This document shows positions 21,728-30,461 of a stretch of DNA of 43,546 bases, piece by piece; position 1 is the stretch's first letter; every line of letters begins with the position of its first letter. This DNA is from Acidimicrobiia bacterium. GTDB lineage: Bacteria > Acidobacteriota > Vicinamibacteria > Vicinamibacterales > UBA2999. Made by a program: the position numbers and the translations under genes. The stretch lies in assembly GCA_016871255.1 (NCBI GenBank), contig VFZH01000015.1, forward strand, positions 1 to 43,546, read 5' to 3'. Under the pieces are notes generated by a model, which was not told the DNA's origin, ran no database searches, and was given only the letters and a program-made list of their open reading frames with translations.

Positions 21728-21919
21728 GTCCTGATTCGTGGTTCGGAATATTGGATGCAGTCGCCGGTGGATTGGATTCAGCAGGGTGTCCAGCCGCCAG
21801 ATATGGCTACAAGATCTTTCTTTTCAGCTAGATACTGGCCGACAGCACACGGCATGGACGGGAACGCTGTTTGCTCCGGCTATCCGATTCGTCTGCGTTG
21901 ATGACAGCCCGTTGATGTG

Positions 21920-24826
21920 ATGCTCGACGCCCCCCTCCGCGATCGCGTCCGGCCGGCCGAGTTCGTTCGCTCGCTGGTGCCGCTCGTCGCCCTGGTCCTG
22001 CTGGGTCTGGGTCTGGCGAACGTGTCGGCGCGCGCCACCTTCCAGGAGGTCGAAGACGGAGTGCTCTGGGTGGCGGGTGCGGAGGGCGTTGCGGCGGTCG
22101 AGGTAGCCGAGGGCAGTCCCGGCGCGGGGGCCGGAGTGGCCGCTGGCGATCTGCTGCTCTCGATCGACGACCGCCCGGTGCGGGCGCTGGAGGACGTGGT
22201 CGTCGCGCTGCACGACGCGCGCGTGGGTCAGACGCTGCGCTACACCGTCTGGCGGGCCAACGCGCGCGAGGTCATCGAGGTGAGGGTCGCGCCGATCCCC
22301 AGCGGGTCGGTGGCGATCTACTTCTTCCTGGCCGCCGTGGGGATCTTCTCGCTGCTGGTCGGGACGGCGGTCCGCGTCCGCCGGCCCCGCGATCCGGCGA
22401 CGCTGCACTTCTTCTGGCTGTCGCTCGCCTTCTTCGGCGTGTTCACCTTCTCGTTCAGCGGTCGGCTCGATCGGCTCGACTGGTTCTTCTACTGGGCCGA
22501 CCGTGTGGCGCTGCTGCTGCTGCCGCCGCTCTTCCTGCACTTCTCGCTGGTCTTCCCCGATCGTCCCGAGCGTCGCCGCGCCCGCCCCGGGTGGCTGGTG
22601 CCGCTGGTGTACGTGCCGGCCGTGCTCCTCGGCATCGTGCGTGCCGGGGTGCTGGGCGGCTGGGCAGACACCGCGGGACAGTTCTCGTCGAGCGTCGCCC
22701 TGCTGGATCGCCTGCAGTACCTCTACCTCGCGCTTGGGCTGGTCGGGGGCCTGGCCGTGCTCGTCCGTGCGCTCCGTGGCGCGCACTCCATCACCGCCCG
22801 GCGGCAGTTGCGGTGGATCGCCTGGGGCACCGCGCTCGGGGGCACGCCGTTCGCCCTGGCGTACGCGCTGCCGTTCGCCGCCGGGGCGGAGCCCTCGCTG
22901 CTCACGGAGCTGTCGGTCATCCCGCTCGGCGTCGTGCCGCTCGCCTACGCGTGCGCCATCGTGCGCTACCGGCTGATGGACGTGGAGGTCATCGTCAAGC
23001 GCGCGCTCGTGTACGTGGCCGCGCTCTCGGCGATCGTCCTGATCTACGTCGCCCTGCTCCAGGCGCTCGACCGGGTGTACGTCGGCGGCGACGCCCAGCA
23101 CAACTGGATCATCGCGCTGCTGGCCACGCTGGTGGCGGTGCTGCTGGCGCCGCCGGTGAAGGAGGCGGTGCAGACGGGACTGGACCGGCTCTTCTACCGC
23201 GATCGCTACGACTACCGCCGGGCGCTCGTCGGCTTCGCCCGCGACCTCAACCGCGATCTCGATCTGCACCGGCTGTCGGAGCGGCTGGTGACCCGCATCA
23301 CGGAAACGCTGCTGGTCGATCGGATGGCGCTGATGCTCGCCTCGGACGGCGATGCGGGCCGGTTCACCGTCCTCGGCAAGGTCGGGTTCGGGGAGGGCGG
23401 CCCGCCTGCGCTCGAGGCCGGCACCGGCATCGGGAAGCGGCTGTGCGAAGGGCAGGTCGTGGCGCTCGACGACCCGCTGGCCGTCGGACGCTACGCGGTC
23501 GAGGAGATCGAGTACTGGCGGGATGCCGGGCTCTACTACTTCGTGCCCTGCGTGGCGAACGAGGGCACGATTGCCGTGCTGGCGCTGGGATGGAAGGAGA
23601 GCGCGGAGCCGCTGACCAGCGAGGACACGGCGCTGCTCGCCGCGGTCGCCGGACAGGTGGCGACCGCGCTGGAGAACGCCCGCCTCTACCACCAGCTGCG
23701 CGTGAAGGCCGCCGAGCTCGATCGGCTGCGCGAGTTCAACGAGAACATCGTCGAGTCGCTCGACGACGGCCTGCTCGTGTTCGACCTGGACGATCGCGTG
23801 GTCCGCTGGAACGGCGTGCTGGAGCGGATCTACGGCGTGCCGAGGGCGGAGGCGATCGGCCGCCGGATCGACGCGCTGTTCGACGCACCGTTCCTGGACG
23901 CCGTGCGGGCGGCGCTCCGCGCGTCGCCAGCCGGAACCACGCTGTCGCGCGTGCCGCTGGTCGTCCGGCAGGCGGGCACGCCGGGGGCTCCCGGCCGGCT
24001 GCTGGTCAACGTGACGGCCGCGCCGCTCAGGTCCGGCGAAGGGACCGACGCGCTGCGGCTCGGCACGATCGTGATGATCCAGAACGTCACGGCCCGTGTG
24101 CAGCTCGAAGAGCAGCTCCAGATCTCGGAGAAGATGGCCTCCATCGGTGTGCTCGCCGCCGGCGTGGCGCACGAGGTCAACACCCCGCTGACCGGCATCT
24201 CCAGCTTTGCGCAACTGCTGCTGAAGGACGCGGACCCCGGGGACCCGCGCACGGACCTGCTCGAGAAGATCGAGCGGCAGACGTTCCGGGCGGCCAAGAT
24301 CGTCAACTCGCTGCTGAACCTCTCGCGCCAGTCCACGTCCACACCCGAACGTGTGCCCGTGGACCTGAACGTCGTCGTCGGGGACGTGCTGTCGCTGCTC
24401 GAGCACCAGTTCGGTGCGGCGCGGATCAAGGTCAGGCGGGAGAACGGCGACCGGGTGGCGCGGATCGCGGGCGTGGAGCACGCGCTGCAGCAGGTGTTCC
24501 TGAACCTGTTCCTGAACGCGCGCGACGCCATGCCGCGGGGCGGCTGGCTGTCGGTCTCCGTCCGGCGCGACGCCGGCCGGGTCATCGCCGAGGTCGCGGA
24601 CACCGGCTCCGGCATTCCGCCGGAGCACCTGGCGCGCATCTACGATCCGTTCTTCACGACGAAGACCGGGCAGGGCACCGGTCTGGGGCTGTCGATCACC
24701 TACGGCATCGTGCGGGAGCACGACGGGTCGCTGACGTGCGACAGCACGCCGGGGAAAGGCACGCGATTCACCCTCACGTTCCCCGAAGCGGCGGCCGTGG
24801 AACCGCAGACCGCACGCGCGAACTGA
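21920..24826 (+). CDS. Multidomain sensor histidine kinase (PDZ, 7TM-like, GAF, PAS)
   Basis: A 968-residue membrane sensor. Helix 1 is about 17-40, then a periplasmic PDZ domain about 45-125 (EGSPGAGAGVAAGDLLLSID). About eight more transmembrane segments follow to about residue 410. The junction YRLMDVEVIVKRALVYV and LDRLFYRDRYDYRRAL is typical of a class of multi-helix sensors. A GAF-type domain is about 430-590 and a PAS domain about 605-720. The kinase core has AAGVAHEVNTPL with phosphoacceptor H751, N-box NLFLNARDAM, DTGSGIP, FFTTKTGQGTGLGLSI. Start is ATG 21920 (GTG 21917 is adjacent). It is followed 19 nt later by the NtrC-type regulator, surely its partner. The signal is unknown. Confidence 0.93.
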   Translation: MLDAPLRDRVRPAEFVRSLVPLVALVLLGLGLANVSARATFQEVEDGVLWVAGAEGVAAVEVAEGSPGAGAGVAAGDLLLSIDDRPVRALEDVVVALHDARVGQTLRYTVWRANAREVIEVRVAPIPSGSVAIYFFLAAVGIFSLLVGTAVRVRRPRDPATLHFFWLSLAFFGVFTFSFSGRLDRLDWFFYWADRVALLLLPPLFLHFSLVFPDRPERRRARPGWLVPLVYVPAVLLGIVRAGVLGGWADTAGQFSSSVALLDRLQYLYLALGLVGGLAVLVRALRGAHSITARRQLRWIAWGTALGGTPFALAYALPFAAGAEPSLLTELSVIPLGVVPLAYACAIVRYRLMDVEVIVKRALVYVAALSAIVLIYVALLQALDRVYVGGDAQHNWIIALLATLVAVLLAPPVKEAVQTGLDRLFYRDRYDYRRALVGFARDLNRDLDLHRLSERLVTRITETLLVDRMALMLASDGDAGRFTVLGKVGFGEGGPPALEAGTGIGKRLCEGQVVALDDPLAVGRYAVEEIEYWRDAGLYYFVPCVANEGTIAVLALGWKESAEPLTSEDTALLAAVAGQVATALENARLYHQLRVKAAELDRLREFNENIVESLDDGLLVFDLDDRVVRWNGVLERIYGVPRAEAIGRRIDALFDAPFLDAVRAALRASPAGTTLSRVPLVVRQAGTPGAPGRLLVNVTAAPLRSGEGTDALRLGTIVMIQNVTARVQLEEQLQISEKMASIGVLAAGVAHEVNTPLTGISSFAQLLLKDADPGDPRTDLLEKIERQTFRAAKIVNSLLNLSRQSTSTPERVPVDLNVVVGDVLSLLEHQFGAARIKVRRENGDRVARIAGVEHALQQVFLNLFLNARDAMPRGGWLSVSVRRDAGRVIAEVADTGSGIPPEHLARIYDPFFTTKTGQGTGLGLSITYGIVREHDGSLTCDSTPGKGTRFTLTFPEAAAVEPQTARAN

Positions 24827-24845
24827 GCCGTCGCCTCCATCCGGC

Positions 24846-26300
24846 ATGACTCGCAGCGGCACCATCCTGGTCGTCGACGACGAGGAGATCATGCGCGAGA
24901 TCCTCGACACGCTCCTGGTGCGCGAGGGCTACCGTGTGCGGACCGCCGCTTCGGGGGCCGAGGGGCTGGACATCGCCCGCACGGTGCCGCTCGACGCCGC
25001 CATCGTGGACGTGATGATGCCGGGCATGAACGGCGTCCAGGTGCTGGACGAGATCAGGAAGCTCGACGAGGACCTGCCCGTGCTGATGATCACCGCGTTC
25101 GCGTCGGTCGAGAGCGGCATCGACGCGATGAAGCGCGGCGCATTCGACTACGTCACCAAGCCGTTCAAGAACGACGAGATCCTCGCGCGCGTCAGAAGCG
25201 CCGTCGAACCGCGGCGGCTGCGCGCGGAGAACGCGGCACTCAGGCAGAAACTGCTCGCCGAGACCCGGTCGCACGAGTTCGCCGGGATCAAGGGGCGCAG
25301 CGCCCGGATGCGGCAGGTGTTCGACCTCGTCATCCAGGCCGCGCCCAGCCGGGCGAACATCCTGATCACCGGAGAGAGCGGGACCGGCAAGGAACTGGTG
25401 GCGCGCGCCATCCACAGCAGCTCGCCGCGCGCCGAGCGCGACTTCGTGCCCGTGAACTCCGGCAACCTGTCGCCGGACCTCCTGGAATCGCAGCTCTTCG
25501 GCCACGTGAAGGGCGCGTTCACCGGCGCCGTGTACCCGAAGAAGGGGCTCTTCGACAAGGCGGACACCGGCACGATCTTCTTCGACGAGATCGGCAATAT
25601 CCCGCTCGAGACGCAGGCGAAGCTGCTGCGGGTGATGCAAGAGCGCGAGTTCATGCGGCTGGGCGGCATGGACACCATCAAGGTGGACGTGCGGATCGTC
25701 GCCGCGACCAACTGCGACCTGAAGCAGATGGTGGCCGACGGATCCTTCCGGGAGGACCTGTACTACCGGCTGCACGTCATCAACGTGTTCCTGCCGCCGC
25801 TGCGCGAGCGGAAGGACGACATCCCCCTGCTGGCGCAGCACTTCATCGAGAAGTACGGCGCCGAGAACAACCGGGGCACGCTGGAGCTCGAGCCCGAGGC
25901 GCTGGACCTGCTGATGGCGTACGACTGGCCGGGCAACGTCCGCGAGCTGGAGAACGTGATCGAGCGGGCGGTCGTGCTGGCGTCGGGCCCGCGCATCGGC
26001 CCGGCGCTGGTGCCCGAGCACGTCCGTCGGACGAAGCCGTTCCAGATGCCCGAGTTCGTCGTGCCGCCGGAGGGCATTTCGCTCAAGGAAGTCGTGACCG
26101 ATCTGGAGAAGCGGCTGATCGAGTCGACGCTGGAGGCCGCCGGCGGCGTGCAGAAGAAGGCCGCCGAGCTGCTGCACGTGAAGCCGACGACGCTGAACGA
26201 GATGATCAAGCGCTACGAGATTCGCCCCCGGAAGCGCCGGGGCGACGACGAGCCCGCGCGCGACAACCCGCCCCAGCCGTTCTCAGCGACCGACTCGTAG
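24846..26300 (+). CDS. NtrC-family sigma-54-dependent response regulator
   Basis: A 484-residue transcription activator. The receiver domain is 1-120 with phosphoacceptor D55 (AAIVDVMMPGMNG) and T/K switch residues (MITAF, VTKPF). The AAA+ domain is about 145-380 with Walker A GESGTGKE, the sigma-54 contact loop GAFTGA (about 222-227, intact), Walker B GTIFFDEIG and arginine-finger region FREDLYYRL. The Fis-type HTH is at about 420-460 (VQKKAAELLHVKPTTLNEMIKRY). It is co-transcribed with the histidine kinase. I found no -24/-12 promoter in the window, so its targets are probably elsewhere. Confidence 0.95.
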   Translation: MTRSGTILVVDDEEIMREILDTLLVREGYRVRTAASGAEGLDIARTVPLDAAIVDVMMPGMNGVQVLDEIRKLDEDLPVLMITAFASVESGIDAMKRGAFDYVTKPFKNDEILARVRSAVEPRRLRAENAALRQKLLAETRSHEFAGIKGRSARMRQVFDLVIQAAPSRANILITGESGTGKELVARAIHSSSPRAERDFVPVNSGNLSPDLLESQLFGHVKGAFTGAVYPKKGLFDKADTGTIFFDEIGNIPLETQAKLLRVMQEREFMRLGGMDTIKVDVRIVAATNCDLKQMVADGSFREDLYYRLHVINVFLPPLRERKDDIPLLAQHFIEKYGAENNRGTLELEPEALDLLMAYDWPGNVRELENVIERAVVLASGPRIGPALVPEHVRRTKPFQMPEFVVPPEGISLKEVVTDLEKRLIESTLEAAGGVQKKAAELLHVKPTTLNEMIKRYEIRPRKRRGDDEPARDNPPQPFSATDS

Positions 26301-26496
26301 CGCCCGGGAAGGACGTCAACACCATCCGTTCTTCGCGCTTCGTGGCCATCCTGGCACTGGTGCATCGCGATGCTATGGAATCCGTCGGTCGCACCGCAGA
26401 GCACTGGTGCTGCCGATCAGGTATGGCCTCTCAGGAACGCGGACGGAGCGGCCTACGCCCGCACGATGCAGAGCCGTCCCGTGTGGCTACCCTTGA

Positions 26497-27777
26497 CTAC
26501 CTCGGCTTCACCTTCGTCAGCAGCCGCTCGAACCGGCCCAGCACGGCGTCCCAGCGGAACGACTGCTGGATGTACCGCCGCCCGCTCTCGCCCATCTTCT
26601 TTCGCAGGTCCTCGTTGCTCAGGATCGCCGTGAGCGCTTCCACGAACTCGGCGCGGTTGTCGTAGTAGAGTCCGCCACCGGCGCGGCGGCAGTGAATGGC
26701 GGCAGTGGTGTGCCGGCCGGCGGCCAGCACGGGCGTGCCGGCGGCGAAGCTCTCGAGCGCCGACTCGGCGGCCAGATCGGCCGGGTCCGGTGCCAGCGTC
26801 ACGTCGGCCGCCTCGAACGCACCCATCCGTTCGCGGGCAGGCAGGATGCCGGCCAGCCGAATCTGCCCGTTCAGCCCTACCCGGATCATCTTCACGCCGA
26901 GCAGCACGAGCGACGCCGTCCCTCCACCTTCCTCGTAGGCGTGGAAGTACTCGATCATCTCCTCGCAGCCGTTGTCGGCCTCGACCCGCCCACCGTAGAG
27001 CGCCAGCTGCCCATCGAGCCGATGGCGCCGCCGGAACAGCGCGCCGCGACCGCTCAGGTGAGGCTTGTCCTGTTCCCCGGCGTCGTCTTCGTCCGCCTCC
27101 TCGGGCGTCTCGTCGACGTCCTCGAATCCGGGTGCCTCCTGATCGAGTCTCGGATACGCGAGCTGCGCGGGGGGCTGGACGCCGATGCCCACGAACACGT
27201 CGTCTCCGGCCCTTCGGCGTGTGACGGCCCGAAGCACGGGCCCCTCGGCGGGCGACACGAACCCGACGGCCGCGATCGACATCAGTGCGTCCTGAACGGC
27301 GGCGAGGCGCAGCACAGGATCGACCCGCAGGCACGGGAAGAGCACCGATCGCTCGGGCGCCACGGCGGCGCCGAACACGGTCGTGGCGTGCGACGCAGAA
27401 AAGAAGACCAGCGCATCGTAGTTGCGGTGCTGGCGCTTCAGGTGCTCGAGGAGGCCTGGTGCGTACGGACCGGCACGACGGATCGCGTCGAGCTCGTCCT
27501 GACGCCCGTGCGGCCGTGCAACGAGCTGACGGACGGCGTCGTCTGCGGCCCCGCGCGGCTGCGCGGACTCGGTGGCGAAGCGCCGCACGAGCACGCCGCG
27601 GATCCGGTCGCTCGACTCCGGGTACACGTTGGCCCAGCCGTCTTCGCTGCGCGCGCAGGTGGTCAGTACGTCCACGGCGTGCCGCCGCGAGAGCTGCTCC
27701 GCGTAGAGCCGGCACGCGTGGGCGCCGCCGCCGCCGATCTCGGCGCCATAGCGCGGGGTGATCAGGGCGAGTTTCAT
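26497..27777 (-). CDS. GT4-like glycosyltransferase with acidic insertion
   Basis: A 426-residue GT-B fold enzyme. The N-terminal donor-independent half begins LALITPRYGAEIGGGGAH, the glycine loop of GT4 enzymes. The C-terminal half has LALYGGRVEADNGCEEMIEYF, FEAADVTLAPDPADLAAES and LESFAAGTPVLA, matching the usual E-x7-E type nucleotide-sugar site in altered form. Residues 212-236 are an acidic linker (14 D/E of 26) just before the second Rossmann half. It is clearly paralogous to the next gene upstream, and its ATG overlaps that gene's TGA by 4 bp. A donor sugar cannot be predicted. The 196-nt gap 26301-26496 that follows holds nothing I can name. Confidence 0.83.
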   Translation of the reverse strand: MKLALITPRYGAEIGGGGAHACRLYAEQLSRRHAVDVLTTCARSEDGWANVYPESSDRIRGVLVRRFATESAQPRGAADDAVRQLVARPHGRQDELDAIRRAGPYAPGLLEHLKRQHRNYDALVFFSASHATTVFGAAVAPERSVLFPCLRVDPVLRLAAVQDALMSIAAVGFVSPAEGPVLRAVTRRRAGDDVFVGIGVQPPAQLAYPRLDQEAPGFEDVDETPEEADEDDAGEQDKPHLSGRGALFRRRHRLDGQLALYGGRVEADNGCEEMIEYFHAYEEGGGTASLVLLGVKMIRVGLNGQIRLAGILPARERMGAFEAADVTLAPDPADLAAESALESFAAGTPVLAAGRHTTAAIHCRRAGGGLYYDNRAEFVEALTAILSNEDLRKKMGESGRRYIQQSFRWDAVLGRFERLLTKVKPR

Positions 27778-29078
27778 GAAAAGTGCACCTCGCGATCGAG
27801 TACCGGACCGGTGGCCACGGCGTCGACCACCGCCGCTGCGGGTGGCAGCGTCCGTCGCCGCTGCGCCCACCATCCCGGCAGCGGCTCCATCCCTGCCGGA
27901 GCGGGGCCTTCGCCCTGCAGCCGGCTGAACATGTCGCGGTACTTCTGCTCGACGACCGGCCAGCTGTATTCGGCGTCGCAGTAGGTTCGTCCGGCACGGC
28001 CGAGTGCTGCCGCCATGCCCGGGTCCCCCAGCAGGGCGTCGAGCGCTGCGCAGAACTCCGCCGTGTCGTCGTAGAACAGCCCGCCGTTGCTGCGCAGGCA
28101 CTGTCCCAGGAGCACCTCGCATCGTGCGTTCACGAGCACGGGCCGGCCGAGTGCCCACGCCTCGAGCACCACGATGGACAGACTCTCGAACGGTGACGGC
28201 ATCAGCAGCACGTCGGCTCCGGCCAGGGCGTCGAACTTGTCCTCGTCGCTGACGAACCCCAGGTGGCGGATCAGCGGGTGCCGCGGGATGTCCATGACCG
28301 CTCGGCCGATCAGCAGCAGCTGTGGCGCGCCCGCGTTCGACCTGGCGTAGGCGCGGAAGTCGTCGAACAGCGCTCCGCATCCCTTGTTCTCGTCGATGCG
28401 GCCGACATAGAGCACGTACGGGGTGTCCACGCTGTACTTCTGCCGGAACCGCGCAGGATCGGGATGGTCGGCAACCTGCACGCCGACGCCCACCACCGTG
28501 CCGGGCACGGTCTCGTTTCTGGCGATCGACTGGAGGAGCCGGCGCTCCTCCGGGCTGTTGTACATGATGGCGCGGACGCCCCGGAGCACGGGCTGGAGAA
28601 GGGTCACGCCGATCGACGGCTCGCGTTCCGCCGTCGGCACCAGAATCGCACGGTCCGGCAGGGCCCGTGAGCCGTGGTACGCGTGATGGTAGCGGAGGCT
28701 GAAGAGCAGGACGAAGTCGAACTCGGTGCCCGAGGTGGCCAGTCGCCGGAGCAGCGCCGGGCTGACCGGACCTTCGCTGTCGAGCCAGCGCAGCTCGTCC
28801 GCGATGGAGTGGCGGCGGTGGAACGTGCGCTCGGACAGCGCCGCGAAACGCTCCGGCGTGCGCTCGTGCGACACGGGGTATCGCTCGACCGGCACCCCGT
28901 TGACCGACGTTTCGCCGGGCGGCAGCTCGTTGCGCCATGTCACGTAGTCGCGCGCGCAGGTCGTGAGCACCCGGACGCGAGTTCCGGGGTGCAGGTGCTC
29001 CGCGATCTGGCGCGCGTGCAGCTCGGCGCCACCGTTGATGTCGAGGCCGTATCGCTGCACGACCACTGCGACGTTCAC
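27774..29078 (-). CDS. GT4-family glycosyltransferase
   Basis: A 434-residue GT-B enzyme. The N-terminal loop is RYGLDINGGAELHARQIAEH, and VLTTCARDYVTWRNELP is shared with the downstream paralogue. The C-terminal half has YVLYVGRIDENKGCGALFDD, LRHLGFVSDEDKFDALAGADV and PSPFESLSIVVLEAWALGRPVL, the standard donor-binding E-x7-E motif. Start is GTG 29078, which overlaps the TGA of the upstream gene by 4 bp (GTGA), implying coupled translation. It is part of the envelope-polysaccharide run. Hexose transfer to a lipid-linked or surface glycan is inferred. Confidence 0.9.
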   Translation of the reverse strand: MNVAVVVQRYGLDINGGAELHARQIAEHLHPGTRVRVLTTCARDYVTWRNELPPGETSVNGVPVERYPVSHERTPERFAALSERTFHRRHSIADELRWLDSEGPVSPALLRRLATSGTEFDFVLLFSLRYHHAYHGSRALPDRAILVPTAEREPSIGVTLLQPVLRGVRAIMYNSPEERRLLQSIARNETVPGTVVGVGVQVADHPDPARFRQKYSVDTPYVLYVGRIDENKGCGALFDDFRAYARSNAGAPQLLLIGRAVMDIPRHPLIRHLGFVSDEDKFDALAGADVLLMPSPFESLSIVVLEAWALGRPVLVNARCEVLLGQCLRSNGGLFYDDTAEFCAALDALLGDPGMAAALGRAGRTYCDAEYSWPVVEQKYRDMFSRLQGEGPAPAGMEPLPGWWAQRRRTLPPAAAVVDAVATGPVLDREVHFS

Positions 29079-30391
29079 AGGAGGTTGCGGTCCGGCCCGT
29101 CGTCCGGATCGTCCGGCGGCCGCGTGCCGGGCGCCTCTCCGGCGGGTTCCCGCGGCGGTGCCGGCGGGGCGGCCGGCTCCTGCGGCAGGATCTGCTGCCA
29201 CCGGGGCGCGACCGGCGGCGGCTCGACAGACGGCTCGACGGCTCGCACGTCGCCGTCAGCGGCCACCGCCCGGGGAGCCGGGGACTCCGCTGACAGGGGT
29301 TCCGCTGGCTCCAGGGGCGCGGCCGGCGCCGATGCCTCCGGCGCGGCTGTCTGTGGCGGTGCGAACCCTGTCTGCACCGGTGCGGATTCGGCCACGGGGC
29401 GTTCGCTTTCCGCCGGAGCGGCGCCGTCTGCGACCTGCTCTTCTCCGAAGTCGTCGGCGTCGTCTCCGCTCGGATCGGTCTCGGCCGGCTGGACGGCCCG
29501 GCCGGCTGCGGCCGGTCCCTCACCACCCCGGTCCGGTCTCCGGCCGCGGCGGCGGCGGCGCCTCCTCCGCCCGCCCTCGCCCGTCGCCCCATCACCGTCA
29601 GGCGACGAGGCCGAGGTCGGGGCCGGGGCCGGAGCCGGCGGACGCTCGTCCGTCACGCGCGGCGGCGGCTGCCTCGAAGGCGCCTGTGCCGCCTCCAGGC
29701 TCGCGGCTTCGACGGCACGCACGCGCCGGTCGGCGAAGTCCACCCTGGCCCCGAGCGATTCCACGCGCGAGGCGAGCTGCTGCACCTCCACGCTCAGGCG
29801 CGCGGTCTCCGTGACCATGCGGTGCAGGATCTCGTAGTGCAGCGCGTTCCATTCCGCCTGCCGCTGCTCGTGTGCCGCAATCCGGGCCCCCGTCGCCGTG
29901 TTGATCCGCGCCTGCGCGTTGAGCGCCGCGATCAGCGGGTTCGGGTTGAAGAACAGTTTCAGGACCGGGTTCAGCAGCTTCCGGATGGCACGAAGGAAGC
30001 CCCGGTGCGAGGCGTAGAGCGTGGAGTCCTCGAACTGGAAAGCAGGCTCGCGCCCGGCCGATGGCACGACGACCGGCCGTGCGCCGGCCGCCTTCCGGAG
30101 CTGGTCGAGCAGGACGGGGTTGGCCGTGCGCACGTCGAGCACGGCTTCGAGCCGCCTGGCCGCCAGCTCGACGATCTGCTGGTCCGACAGATCGATGCCG
30201 TGCTGCTGGGCGACGCGGGTGCGGATGTCGCGCATGATCTGCTCGACGTCCACCTGGTCGGTCCGCGCCGGATTCCGTGGTCCGCGCTGACCCTGCGAGG
30301 GGTTCGGCCCTCTCCGTTCGTCGCCGCGGCGATCGTGCCGCCGCCCGCGGTACCCGCGGCCTCCCCGGTGCGGTGCGTTGTCGGTTGGCAT
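29075..30391 (-). CDS. Low-complexity coiled-coil protein of the glycan cluster
   Basis: A 438-residue protein of unknown function. The N-terminus is Arg/Gly-rich (about 8-45). A helical part follows with VDVEQIMRDIRTRVAQQHGI and RAIRKLLNPVLKLFFNPNPL. Next is a coiled coil at about 175-245 (ILHRMVTETARLSVEVQQLASRVESLGARVDF). A poly-arginine patch (RRRRRRRRGRR) and a long Pro/Ala/Glu-rich C-terminus complete it. The NPVLKLFFNPNPL plus coiled-coil layout resembles helper segments found next to or fused to glycosyltransferases. ATG 30391 is chosen because the sequence upstream is an artefactual reading of the DUF362 gene. Its stop overlaps the next start. Confidence 0.75.
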   Translation of the reverse strand: MPTDNAPHRGGRGYRGRRHDRRGDERRGPNPSQGQRGPRNPARTDQVDVEQIMRDIRTRVAQQHGIDLSDQQIVELAARRLEAVLDVRTANPVLLDQLRKAAGARPVVVPSAGREPAFQFEDSTLYASHRGFLRAIRKLLNPVLKLFFNPNPLIAALNAQARINTATGARIAAHEQRQAEWNALHYEILHRMVTETARLSVEVQQLASRVESLGARVDFADRRVRAVEAASLEAAQAPSRQPPPRVTDERPPAPAPAPTSASSPDGDGATGEGGRRRRRRRRGRRPDRGGEGPAAAGRAVQPAETDPSGDDADDFGEEQVADGAAPAESERPVAESAPVQTGFAPPQTAAPEASAPAAPLEPAEPLSAESPAPRAVAADGDVRAVEPSVEPPPVAPRWQQILPQEPAAPPAPPREPAGEAPGTRPPDDPDDGPDRNLL

Positions 30392-30461
30392 GTGCTGGAC
30401 GGCTCTTCGCAATGATGCGCGGCGGTGTCGCCGCAGGTTCACGGTGACAGGCGCGAACGGG

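Noticed and set aside
21824-24910. A 1028-codon open frame antisense to the histidine kinase
   Set aside because: Full overlap with a clear multidomain kinase; the product is low-complexity.
26345-26375. TGGCAC followed by TGCATC as a sigma-54 promoter
   Set aside because: Spacing between the GG and GC elements is wrong, and no gene starts downstream.
26286-26392. GCGACCGAC/GTCGGTCGC inverted repeat with GCATCGCGATGC inside, after the NtrC gene
   Set aside because: The 9-bp arms do not extend inward and there is no T-run; probably chance in GC-rich DNA.
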